Assembly: GCF_051401765.1 (NCBI RefSeq) | Contig: NW_027480450.1 | Span: forward strand, 868,001-932,000 | From: Calliopsis andreniformis | Lineage: Eukaryota; Arthropoda; Insecta; Hymenoptera; Andrenidae | Direction: 5' to 3' | DNA length: 64,000 nt | Shown: in pieces, positions 52,351 through 64,000 of the stretch | Layout: every line of letters starts with the position of its first letter | Numbering within the stretch: the stretch's first letter is position 1 | Program-made: the position numbers and the translations under genes | The notes under the pieces: model-generated | Seen by the model: the letters and a program-made list of their open reading frames with translations, nothing else | Databases searched by the model: none | Told to the model about the DNA's origin: nothing

Positions 52351-55300
52351 CAATCGCCAATCCTCAATCCTCTGTCATCAATCCTCAATCTTCAGTACTC
52401 AATCGTCAATCCTCAGTCCTCAATCCTCAATCCTCAACCCTCGTTCCTCAAACCTCAATCCTCAAACCTCAGTCCTCACCCTCAATTCTCAATTCTCAAT
52501 CCTCAATCCACAATCCTCAATATTCAACACACAAACCTCAACCATCAATCCTCAATCCTCAATCCTCAATCCTCAATCCTCAGTCATCAATCCTCAATCT
52601 TCAATACTCAATCGTGAATCCTCAGTCCTCAATCCTCAGTCCTCAATCCTCGTCCCTCAAACCTCAATCCTCCACACTCAGTCCTCATCCTCAGTTCTCA
52701 ATTCTCAATCCTCAATCCTCAATCCTCAACCTTGAATCCTCAATAATCAATCTCCAATCCTAGATACTTAATCCCCAATCCTCAATCCTTAATCCTCAAT
52801 CTTCAATACTCAATACTCAACCTTCAATCCACAATCCTCAATCCTCAATCATCAATACTCAATCCTCAATCGTCAATCCTCAGTCCCCAATCCTCAATCT
52901 TCAATCCTCAATCCTCAATCCTCAATCCTCAATCGCAATCCTCAATCCTCAGTCATCAATCTTCAATCTTCGATACTCAATCGTCAATCCTCAGTCCTCA
53001 ATCCTCAATCCTCAATCCTCGTTCCTCAAACCTCAATCATCAGCCCTCAGTCCTCATCCTCAATTCTCAATTCTCAATCCTCAATCCTCTATCCTCAATC
53101 TTGAATCCTCAATAATCAATCTCCAATCCTAGATACTCAATCCCCAATCCTCAATCCTAAATCCTCAATCTTCAATTCTCAATCACCAGTCCTCAACCTT
53201 TAATCCTCAATGCTCAATCCTCAATCCTCAATCCTCAATCTTCAATCCTCAATACTCAATCATCAATCCTCAATCCTCAAACCTCAATCCTCAATCCTCA
53301 ACCCTCAATCTTGAATCGTCAATAATCAATCTCCAATCTTAGATCCTCAATCCGCAATCCTCAATCCTTAATCCTCAATCCTCAATCATCAAGCCTCAGT
53401 CCTCAATCCTCAATCCTCAATCCTCAATCCTCAATCCTCAGTCATCAATCCTCAATCTTCAATACTCAATCGTCAATCCTCAGTCCTCAATCCTCAATCC
53501 TCAATCCTCGTCCCTCAAACCTCAATCCTCAACACTCAGTCCTCATCCTCAGTTCTCAATTATCAATCCTCAATCCTCAATCCTCAACCTTGAATCCTCA
53601 ATAATCAATCTCCAATCCTAGATACTCAATCCCCAATCCTCAATCCTTAATCCTCAATCTTCAATCCTCAATCCCCAGTCCTCAACCTTCAAACGTCGAT
53701 GCTCAATCCTCGACCTCAAGCATCAGTCCCCAATCCTCAAGCGTCAATCCTCAATCCTCAATCCTCAACCCTCAATCCTCAGTCCTCAAACCTCAATCCT
53801 GAATCCTCAATCATCGGCCCACAGTCCTCAACAATCTGTTGTCAATCCTCAGTCCTCAATAGAATATCCTCAATTCACAGTTTTCAATACTCATTACTCA
53901 ATCTGCAATCTTCGAATCTCTATCCACAAACATCAATTCTCATCACTAAACACTCAACACTCAGTCCCCATTCCTCAGTCTTCAATCCTCAATCCTCAAT
54001 CCTCAATCCTCAATCCTCAATCCTCAATCCTCAGTCTTCAATCCTCAATACTCAATCATCAATCCTCAATCCTCAAACCTCAATCCTCAATCCTCAACCC
54101 TCAATCTTGAATCGTCAATAATCAATCTCCAATCCTAGATCCTCAATCCGCAATCCTCAATCCTTAATCCTCAATCCTCAATCTTCAAGCCTCAGTCCTC
54201 AGACTAATCCTTAATCCTCAATCCTCAATCATCAATCCACAATCTTCAATCGTCTATACTCAATCTTCAATCCTCAATCCTCAGTCCTCAAACCTCAATT
54301 CTGAATCCTCAATCCTGAATCCTCAATCATCGGCCCACAGTCCTCAACAATCTGTTGTCAATCCTCAGTCCTCAATAGAATATCCTCAATTCACAGTTTT
54401 CAATACTCAACACTCAATCTGCAATCTTCGAATCTCTATCCACAAACATCAATTCTCATCACTAAACACTCAACACTCAGTGCCCAATCCTCAGTCTTCA
54501 ATCCTCAATCCTCAATCCTCAATCCTCAATCCTCAATACTCAATCCTCAACCCTCAATCCCCAATCCTCAATCTTCAATCCTCAATACTCAATCTTCAAT
54601 CCTCAATCCTCAATCTTCAATCCTCAATCCACATTCTTCAATCCTCAATACCCAATCCACAATCTTCAATCCTCAATCCTCAATCCTCAATTCTCAGTCC
54701 TCAATCCTCAATCTTCAATCATCAATACTCAATCTTCAATCCTCAATCCTCAATCCTCAATACTCAATCCGCAATCCTCAATGTTCAATCCTCAATACCC
54801 AATCCTCAATCTTCAATCCTCAATCCTCAATCCTCAATCCTCTATCCTCAATCCTCAATACTCAGTCCTCAAACGACAATCCTGAATCAACAATCCTGAA
54901 TCCTCAATCTTCAGCACTCAGTCCTCAACAATCAGTTGTCAATCCTCAATCCTCAATAGAATATCCTCAATTCACAGTTTTCAATGACCAATACACAATC
55001 TGCAATCTTCAAATCTCTATCCACAAACCTCAATTCTCATCACTCAATCCTCAACCACAGTCCTCATCCTCAATTCTCAATTCTCAATCCTCAATCCTCA
55101 AACCTCAATCCTCAACCGTGAGTCCTCTTCCTCAATCCTCAACCCTGAGTCCTCAATCATCAATACTCAATCTTCAATCCTCAATCTTCAATCCTCAATA
55201 CTCAATCTTCAATCCTCAATCCTCAATTCTCTATCCTCAATACTCAATTCTCAATCGTCAATCCTCAATCCCCAATCCTCAACCTTCAATCCTCAATCCT

Positions 55301-57817
55301 CAATCCTCAATCCTCAATCCTCAATCTTCAATCCTCAATACTCAATCTTCAATCCTCAATCTACAATCATCAGTCCTCAATACTCACTCTTCAATCCTCA
55401 ACCCTCAAGCCTCAATCCTCAATCTTCAATCCTCAATCCTCAATTCTCAATCCTCAATCTTCAATCCTCAATACCCTATCCTCAATCTTCAATACTCAAT
55501 CATCAATCCTCAATCCTCAATTCTCATTCTTCAATCCTCAATAATCAATCTTCAATCCTCAATCCACAATCATCAGTCCTCAATACTCACTCTTCAATCC
55601 TCAACCCTCAAGCCTCAATCCTCAATCTTCAATCCTCAATCCTCAATTCTCAATCCTCAATCTTCAATCCTCAATACCCAATCCTCAATCTTCAATACTC
55701 AATCCTCAATCCTCAATCATCAATCCTCATTCTTCATTCCTCAATCCTCAATCCTCAATCCTCAATCCTAAATCTTCAATCCTCAATACTCAATCTCCAA
55801 TCCTCAATCCTCAAACATCAATCCTCAATCCTCAGTCCTCAAACCTCAATCCTCAGCCCTCATTCCTCAAACCTCAATCTTCAGCCCTCGCTCCTCAACC
55901 TCAATCCTCAATACTCAATCCTCAATATTCAACACACAGCCCTCAACCATCAATCCTCCATACTCAACCATTAATCCTCGATCCTCAATACTCCATAGAA
56001 TATCCTGAATTCTCAGGATTCTATACTGAATCCACAATATTCAGTCATCAAATCTCAATCCCCAGACATCAACCCTCAACACTCAATCCGCAAACAACTG
56101 TCCTCCATCTTCAATCCATAATACTCAATCTCCAATCCTCAATCCTCAAACATCAATCGTCAATCCTCAGTCCTCAAACCTCAATCCTCAAACCTCGGTC
56201 CTCATCCTCAATCCTCAGCACTCAATCCTCGATCCATGATATTCAACACACAATCCACAGCCATCAATGCTCAATTCTCAACCATCAATCCTCAATTCTC
56301 AATACTCAATACAATATCCTGAATTGTCAGAATTCTTTACTCATTCCACAATATTCAATCATCAAATCTCAATTCTCTAACATCGATCCTCAACACTCAA
56401 TAATCAAACGTCAATCCTCAATCTTCAACCCTCAATCCTCAATCCTCAATCGTCAATCCTCAATCCTCAATCCTCAAACCTTAATTTTCAATCCTCAATC
56501 CCCGATCCTCAATCTTCAATCCTCAATCCTCATTCCTCAATCCTCAATCCACAATCCCCAATCCTCAGTCCTCAAACCTCAATCCTCAATCCTCAATCCT
56601 CAATCCTCAATTTTCAACACACAGCCCTCTACCATCAATCCTCAATACACAACCTTCAACTCTCATTCCTCAAGAATCAATAGAATATCCTGAATTCTCT
56701 GGATTCAATACTCAATCCACAATATTCAATCATCAAATCTCAATCCTCAATCATCGAACCTCAACACTAAGTCCACAAACATCAGTCCTCAATCTTCAAT
56801 CCTCAATCCTCAATCCTCAATCCTCACTCCACAATCCTCAATCCTCAATCCTCAGGCTTCAATCCTCAGTCCTCAAACCTCAATCCTGAATCCTCAATCC
56901 TGTATCCTCACTCTTCAGCCCTCAACACTCAACAGTCAATTGTCAATACTCAATCCTCTATAGAATATCCTCAATTCACAGTTTTCAATACTCAATCCTC
57001 AATCTTCAATCTTCAAATCTCAATCCACAAACATCAATTCTCATCACTCAACCCTAAACACTCAGTCCTCAATCTTCAATTCTCAATCCTCAATCCTCAA
57101 TCCTCAACCTTCAATCCTCAATCATCAATCCTCAACCCTCAATCGTCAATCGTCGATCCTCAATCCTCATCCTCAATCCTCAGTCCTTAAACCTCAATCT
57201 TCAATCCTCAATCATCAATCCTCCATCCTCAATCCTCAACCTTCAATCCTCAATCCTCAACACTCAGTCCTCATCCTCAATCTTCAATACTCAATCCTCA
57301 ACCCTCAATACTCAATCTTCAATCCTCAATCCTCAATCCTCAATCCTCAATCCTAATTCCTCCATCTTCAATCCTCAATACTCAATCTTCAATCCTCAAT
57401 CCTCAAACGTCAATCCTGAATCCTGAGTCCTCAAACCAAAATCCTCAGCCCTCACTCTTCATCCTCAATCATCAATCCTCAATCCTCAACACTCAATCCT
57501 CAATCCTCAGCCTTCAATCCTCAATCCTCAATACTCAGTCCTCGACGCTCAGTCCCGAATCCTCTATCCTTAATGATCAAACCTCAATCCTCCATCTTCA
57601 ATACTACAATCCTCAATCCCCAATACTCAAACGTCATTCCTCAATCCACAATTCCCAATCCTCAATCCTCAGTCCTCAAACCTCAATCCTCAACCCTCAA
57701 TCTTCAATCTTCAATACTCAATCTTCAAGCCTCAGTCCTCAGTCCTCAATCCTCAATCCTCAATCCTCAAACCTCAATCCTCAATTCTCAACCTTCAATC
57801 CTGAATCCCCATTCCTC
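52350..57817. repeat. Repeat block V, copy 2
   Basis: Partner of 43,150-48,710. The left end enters abruptly from a run of plain heptamers at the TCGCCAATCC marker. From about 56,110 to 57,800 it shares the deletion junction of the first 2,474-base unit (CTGTCCTCC, then ATCTTCAATCC) but several single-base variants of the second unit (AATACAATATCC at 56,309, CAATGCTCAATTCTCAACC near 56,267), so it is a mosaic. It ends near 57,817, where CAATCCTC replaces CAATCTTC. Confidence 0.88.
55996..56023. repeat. Imperfect hairpin in module A (block IV copy 3)
   Basis: Intact TAGAAT/ATTCTA and CCTGA/TCAGG arms with AT bulge and ATTC loop, and GAATTC at 56,007. Offset 9,107 from the hairpin at 46,889. 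Confidence 0.85.
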
Positions 57818-60800
57818 AATCCTCAATCCTCAATCCTCAATCCTCAATCTTCAATCCACAATACTCAATCTCCAATCCTCAATCCTCAAACATCAATCAT
57901 CAATCCTCAGTCCTCAAACCTCAATCCTCGATCCTCAGTCATCAATCCTCAATACTCTATCTTCAATCCTCAATCCTCAATCCTCAATCCTCAATCCTCA
58001 ATCCTCAATCCTCAATCCTCAATCCTCAATCTTCAATCCTCAATCCTCAATCCTCAATCCTCCATCCTCAACCCTCAAACGTTAATCCTGAATCCTCAAT
58101 CCTCAATCCTCAATCCTCTGTCCTCAATCCTCAGTCCCCAATCCTCAGACTTCAATCCTCAATCCTCAATACTCAGTCCTCGACGCTCAGTCCCCAATCC
58201 TCTATCCTTAATGATAAAACCTCAATCCTCCATCTTCAATACTACAATCCTCAATCCCCAATCCTCAAACGTCATTCCTCAATCCACAATCCTCAATCCT
58301 CAATCCTCAGTCGTCAAACCTCAATCCTCAGCCCTCAGTCCTCATCCTCTATCCTTTATCCTCTGTCGTCAGTCCTCAACCCTCAATCCTCAACCTTCAA
58401 TTCTTAATACTCAATCTCCAATCCTCAATCCTCAATCCTCAATCCCCAATCCTCAATATTCAAACCTCAGTCCTCAATCCTCAATCCTCAATCCTCAATC
58501 CTCAATCCTCAATCCTCAGTCCTCGTACTCAATCCTCAACACTCAATCCTCAATCCTCAAAATTCAATCATGAATACACAACCTTCAATCCTCAATCCTC
58601 AATCCTCAATCCTCAGTCCTCAATATACGATGCTCAATCCTCAACCCTGAGTCCTCAATCCTCAATATTCAACACACAGACCTCAACCATCAATCCTCAA
58701 TACTCAACCATCAATCCCCAATTCTCAATTCTCAATCTTCAATCCTCAACCCTCAATCCTCAATCCTCAATCCTCAATCCTTAGCCCTCAATCTTCAATC
58801 CTCAATACTCAATCTCCAATCCTCAATCCTCAATCCTCAATCCTCAATCTTCAGTCCTCAATACTCTATCTTCAATCCTCAACCCTCAATCGTAAATCCT
58901 CAATCCTGAATACTCAATCATCAGTCCTCAAACCTCAATCCTCATCCCTCACACCTCGTCCTCAACCCTCAACGCTCAATCCTCAATCCTCAAACTTCAA
59001 TCATCAATACTCAATCTTCAAACCTCAATCGTCAATCCTCAATCCTCAAACCTCAGTTTTCAATCTTCTATACACAATCCTCAATCCTGAATCCTCAATC
59101 CTCAATATTCAACACACGACCATCAACCATCAATCCTCAATACTCAACCATCAACCATCAATTCTCAATATTCAATAGAATATCCAGAATTCTCAGGATA
59201 CAATACTCAATCCAAACTATTCAAGCATCAAATCTCAATCCTCAAACATCATTCCTCAATCCTCAACCCTCTGCCCTCAATCTTCAATACTCAATCCTCA
59301 TTCCTCAATCCTCAATCCTCAATCCTCAATCCTCAATCCTCAATCATCGATCCTCAATCCCCAACACTCAATCTTCAATCCTGAATCCTCAAACCTCAGT
59401 CCTCAATCCTCAATCCTCAATACTCAATCTTCAATCCTCAATCCTCAAACGTCAATCCTGAATCCTGAGTCCTCAAACCTCAAACCTCAACCCTCACTCC
59501 TCATCCTCAATCATCAATCCTCAACCCTCAACACTCAATCCTCAATCCTCAACCTTCAATCCTCAATACCCAATCTCCAATTCTAAATCCTCAATCCTCA
59601 ATCCTCAATCCTCAATCCTCAATCCTCAATCCTCAATACTCAACCCTCAATCCTCAATCCTCAATCTTCAATCCTCAATCCTCAATCCTCAATCCTCCAT
59701 CCTCAATCCTCAAACGTTAATCCTCAATCCTCAATCCTCAATCCTCAATCCTCAATCTTCGATCCTCAATCCCCAACCCTCAAGCTTCAACCATCAATCC
59801 TCAATCCTCAATCCTCAGTCCTACTACTCAATCCTCAGTCCTCAATCCTCAATCCTCAACTTTCAATCCTCAATACTCAACCTTCAATCCTCAATCCACA
59901 ACCATCAATCCTCAATACTCAATCGTCAATCCTCAACACTCAAGCCTCAATCCTCAATATTCAATCATCAACACTGAATCTTCAATCCGCAATCCTCAAT
60001 CCTCAATCCTCAATCCTCAGTCCTCAACCTTCAATACTCAATCCTCAATCCTGAATCCACATTCCTCAATATTCAACACACAACCCTGAACCATCAATCT
60101 TCAATACCCAACCATCAATCCTCAATTCTCAATCCTCAGTCCTCAATCCTCAATCCTCAATCCTCAATTCTCAATCCTCAATCCTCAATCCTCAATCACC
60201 AATACACAATCCTCAATCCTCAATCCTGAGTCCTCAATATTCATCCCACAACCGTCAGCCATCAATCCTCAATACTCAATCATCAATCCTCAATTCTCAA
60301 TACTCAATAGAATATCCTGGATTCTCAGTTTTCAATACTCAATCCACAATATTCAATCTTCAAATCTCAATCCTCAAACATCAATACTCAACACTCAATC
60401 CTCAACCCTCAGTCCTCAATCTTCAATCCAAAATCCCCAATCCTCAATCCTCAGACGTCAATCCTCAGTCCTAAATCCTCAATCCTCAATCCTCAATCCT
60501 CAACTCTCAGTCCTCGTCCTCAATCCTCAACACTCAATCCTCAATCCTTAATCTTCAATCCTCAATACTCAATCTTCAATCCTCAGTCCTCAATACTCAA
60601 CCCCCAATCCTCAATCTTCAATCTTCAATCCTCAACACTCAATCCTCAATCCTCAACCTTCAATCCTCAATACCCAATCTCCAATTCTAAATCCTCAATC
60701 CACATTCCTCAATCCTCAATCCTCAATCCTCAATCTTCGATCCTCAATCCTCAATGCTCAATCTTCAATTCTCAACACTCAGTCCTCAATCTTCAATACT

Positions 60801-60990
60801 CAATCCTTAATCCTCAATCATCAATACTCAATACTCAATCTTCAATCCTCAATCCTCAATCCTCAATCCTCCATCCTCAATCCTCAATCCTCAGTCCTCG
60901 TCCTCAATCCTCAACACTCAATCCTCAATCCTCAATCTTCAATCATCAATACACAATATTCAATCCTCAATCCTCAATCCTCAATCCTCA
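57817..60990. repeat. Satellite segment with left-domain relatives
   Basis: No gene is seen. A perfect run of about 67 bases lies at 57,964-58,030. A C module is at 58,211. The stretch 58,600-59,400 matches 51,570-52,300. The A core at 59,178 has one arm mismatch (CCAGA with TCAGG). The stretch 60,190-60,690 is a diverged fourth copy of 7,290-7,860: the CAATCACCAATACACAATCC run, then the core at 60,310 followed by TGGATTCTCAGTTTTC. Confidence 0.78.
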
Positions 60991-63900
60991 GTCCTCAATC
61001 TACAATGCTCAGTCCTCAATCCTCAATCCTCTGTCCTCGTCCTCAATCCTCAACACTCAATCCTCAATCCTCAATCTTCAATCATCAATACACAATATTC
61101 AATCCTCAATCCTCAATCCTCAATCCTCAGTCCTCAATCTACAATGCTCAATCCTCAACCCTGAGTTCTCAATCCTCAATGTTCAACACACAGACCTCAA
61201 CCATCAATCGTCAATACTCAACCATCAATACCCAATTCTCAATTCTCAATCTTCAATCCTCAACCCTCAATCCTCAATCCTCAATCCTCAATCCTTAACC
61301 CTCAATCTTCAATCCTCAATACTCAATCTCCAATCCTCAATCCTCAATCCTCAATCCTCAATCTTCAATCCTCAATAATCAATCTTCAATCCTCAACCCT
61401 CAATCCTTAATCCTCAATCCTGAATACTGAATCCTCAGTCCTCAAACCTCAATCCCCATCCATCACTCCTCGTCCTCAACCCTCAACGCTCAATCCTCAA
61501 TCCTCAAACTTCAATCATCAATACTCAATCTTCAATCCTCAATCGTCAATCCTCAATCCTCAATCCTCAGTTTTCAACCTTCTATACTCAATCCTCAATC
61601 CTGAATCCTCAATCCTCAATATTCAACAAACGACCATCAATCATCAATCCTCAATAATCAACCATCAACCATCAATTCTCAATATTCAATAGAATATCCT
61701 GAATTCTCAGGATACAATACTCAATCCAAAATATTCAATCACCATATCTCAATCCTCAAACATCAATCCTCAATTCGCAACCCTCTGCCCTCAATCTTCA
61801 ATACTCAATCCTCAATCCTCAATCCTCAATCCTCAATCCTCAATCCTCAATCCCCAATCATCGATCCTCGATCCCCAACCCTCAATTTTCAATCCTGAAT
61901 CCTCAATCCTCAGTCCTCACTCCTCAATCCTCAACTCTCAGTCCTCGTCCTCAATCCTCAACACTCAAACCTCAATCCTCAACCTTCAATCCCCAATACT
62001 CAATCTTCAATCCTCAATCCTCAATCCTCAATCCTCAATCCTCAATCCTCAATCGTCAATCCTCAGTCCCCAATCCTCAATCTTCATTCCTCAATCCTCA
62101 ATCCTCAATCCTCAATCCTCAATATTCAATCCTCAATAGTCAATCTCCAATCCTCAATCCTCAAACATCAATCATTAATCCTCAGTCCTCAAACCTCAAT
62201 CCTCAACACTCAATCCTCAATCCTCAATCTTCAATCCTCAATCCTCAATCCTCAATCCTCCATCCTCAATCCTCAAACGTTAATCCTCAATCCTCAATCC
62301 TCAATCCTCTATCCTCAACACTCAGTCCTCGATGCTCAGTCCACAATCCTCTATCCTTAATGACAAAACATTCAATCCTACATCTTCAATACTACAATCC
62401 TCAATCCCCAATCCTCAAATGTCATTCCTCAATCCACAATCCTCAATCCTCAATCCTCAGTCGTCAAACCTCAATCCTCAACCCCCAGGCCTCATCCTCT
62501 ATCCTCTATACTCTGTCCTCAATCCTCAATCCTCAATCCTCAATCTTCAATTCTCAATCCTCAATCCCCAATGCTCAATATTCAAACCTCAATCCTCAAT
62601 CCTCAATCCTCAATCCTCAATCCTCAGTCCTCGTCCTCAATCCTCAACACTCAATCCTCAATCCTCAATCTTCAATCATCAATACACAATATTCAATCCT
62701 CAATCCTCAATCCTCAATACTCAGTCCTCAATCTACAATGCTCAATCCTCAACCCTGAGTCCTCAATCCTCAATATTCAACACACAGACCTCAACCATCA
62801 ATCCTCAATACTCAACCATCAATACCCAATTCTCAATTCTCAATCTTCAATCCTCAACCCTCAATCCTCAATCCTCAATCCTCAATCCTCAACCCACAAT
62901 CTTCAATCCTCAATACTCAGTCTCCAATCCCCAATCCTCAATCCTCAATCCTCAATCTTCAAACCTCAATGCTCAATCTTCAATCCTCAACCCTCAATCC
63001 TAAATCCTCAATCCTGAATACTCAATCCTCAGTCCTCAAACCTCAATCCCCATCCATCACTCCTCGTCCTCAACCCTCAACGCTCAATCCTCAATCCTCA
63101 AACTTCAATCATCAATACTCAATCTTCAATCCTCAATCGTCAATCCTCAATATTCAACACACGACCATCAATCATCAATCCTCAATAATCAACCATCAAC
63201 CATCAATTCTCAATATTCAATAGAACATCCTGAATTCTCAGGATACAATACTCAATCCAAAATATTCAATCACCAAATCTCAATCCTCAAACATCAATCC
63301 TCAATCCTCAACCCTCTGTCCTCAATCTTGAGTACTCAATCCTCAATCCTCAATCCTCAATCCTCAATCCTCAATCCTCATTCCCCAATCATCGATCCTC
63401 AATCCCCAACCCTCAATCTTCAATCCTGAATACTCAATCCTCAGTCCTCACTCCTCAATCCTCAACTCTCAGTCCTCGTCCTCAATCCTCAACACTCAAT
63501 CCTCAATCCTCAACCTTCAATCCCCAATACTCAATCTTCAATCCTCAATCCTCAATCCTCAATCTTCAATCCTCAATCCTCAATCGTCAATCCTCAGTCC
63601 CCAATCCTCAATCTTCATTCCTCAATCCTCAATCCTCAATCCTCAATCATCAATATTCAATCCTCAATAGTCAATCTCCAATCCTCAATCCTCAAACATC
63701 AATCATTAATCCTCAGTCCTCAAACCTCAATCCTCAGCCCTCAGTCCTCACCCTCAATCTTCAATCCTCAATCCTCAACCCTCAACACTCAATCTTCAAT
63801 CCTCAATCCTCAAACCTCAATACTCAATCCTCAATTCTCAACCGCCAATACCCAATACTCAATCTTCAATCCTCAATCCTCAATCCTCAATCCTCAATCT

Positions 63901-64000
63901 TAATTCCTCAATCTTCAATCCTCAATACTCCATCTTCAATCCTCAATTCTCAATCCTCAATCCTCAATCCTCAATCCTCAATCCTCAATCTTCAATCCTC
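60990..64000. repeat. Right-end 1.5-1.6 kb tandem pair
   Basis: The run containing CCCCATCCATCACTCCTCG occurs near 61,452 and 63,046 (offset about 1,594). The A cores at 61,692 and 63,223 are 1,531 bases apart, so the second copy lost about 63 bases (nine heptamers) near 63,140. Both cores keep CCTGA/TCAGG but have lost the outer arm, and the second reads AATAGAACATCC. A C module at 62,360 begins TTAATGACAAAACATTC, the same variant as at 3,668 and 14,006. The array runs off the window end. Confidence 0.82.

Larger units (their letters stand above)
1..64000. repeat. Heptanucleotide satellite array (CAATCCT)n
   Basis: The 7-base unit CAATCCT runs through the whole window without a gene-sized interruption. 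Most units differ from it by zero to two substitutions. Common variants include CAATCTT, CAATACT, CAACCCT, CAGTCCT, CAAACCT, CATTCCT and CAATCCC. The + strand is built from C, A and T and has few G residues; the - strand is the G-bearing strand with a GG pair every seven bases. Perfect tracts are short, at most about 13 units. The array continues past both edges, since the window starts and ends inside repeat units. The unit length, size and nested duplications are typical of eukaryotic satellite DNA. I cannot name the organism or a database repeat family. Confidence 0.97.

Noticed and set aside
1283..63223. Dozens of + strand open frames of 84-789 codons as protein genes
   Set aside because: All translate to the same S-S-I-L-N-P-Q repeat in overlapping frames, start at chance ATG variants, and show no domain or codon signal beyond the 7-base repeat.
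1..64000. Telomere repeat array
   Set aside because: The - strand unit (TTGAGGA in one rotation) has seven bases like the plant TTTAGGG telomere, but it differs at two positions and lacks a GGG run. Variant density and higher-order blocks do not fit a telomere tip.
1..64000. CRISPR array
   Set aside because: There are no repeat-spacer alternations of 25-40 bases and no cas genes. The short period is 7 bases throughout.
1..64000. tRNA, rRNA or small RNA genes
   Set aside because: The + strand is almost free of G, so neither strand could form the balanced stems of such RNAs. No conserved RNA motif was seen.

Overview
The whole 64,000-base window is one continuous satellite-type array. I see no protein-coding gene, RNA gene, transposon, CRISPR array or origin. 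The basic unit is a 7-base repeat, CAATCCT on the + strand (AGGATTG on the - strand), repeated thousands of times with many substitutions and some indels. G is rare on the + strand, so C/G skew is extreme and constant from end to end. This composition, the length of the array and its nested kilobase-scale duplications fit eukaryotic satellite DNA (pericentromeric, subtelomeric or interstitial heterochromatin). Nothing here identifies the species or the chromosomal position.

The long open frames on the + strand are a property of the repeat. Seven is not a multiple of three and the perfect repeat has no stop on the + strand, so all three + frames encode the same heptapeptide (S-S-I-L-N-P-Q). 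All three - frames meet TGA every 21 bases. The longest frame is 789 codons; I treat these frames as non-genic.

Above the 7-mer level the array is built from near-identical blocks copied in tandem or nearby. Left domain (1-24 kb): an 8.4-kb block at 1.33-9.78 kb is repeated at 11.67-20.12 kb (offset 10,338), with a 1.7-kb unit in the 9-12 and 19.5-24 kb intervals. A 1.7-kb part of the large block (6.62-8.34 kb) occurs a third time at 26.7-28.4 kb and, diverged, near 60.2 kb. Middle domain (24-45 kb): paired blocks at offset 4,509 (24.2/28.7 kb), 3,507 (31.05/34.56 kb) and 1,329 (34.7/36.0 kb), then a 2.22-kb higher-order tandem at 38.8-45.2 kb. Right domain (45-64 kb): a block shared between 32.3, 45.3 and 54.4 kb, an offset-9,107 duplication (43.2-48.7 and 52.35-57.8 kb), a 2,474-base tandem at 47.0-51.9 kb, and a 1.5-1.6 kb tandem near the right end.

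Four recurring non-canonical modules mark the array. A carries an imperfect hairpin with an EcoRI-type GAATTC core. B carries a TTGT dyad and a CAATTCACAG stretch. C is a run beginning TTAATGATAAAACC. D contains CTCCAATCCTAGAT. They have different territories: C is at both ends but absent from about 28.4-48.4 kb, B runs from 24.6 to 57 kb, and D is limited to 25-45 and 52.7-54.2 kb. The window therefore records successive segmental amplifications, with traces of deletion and mosaic exchange between copies.
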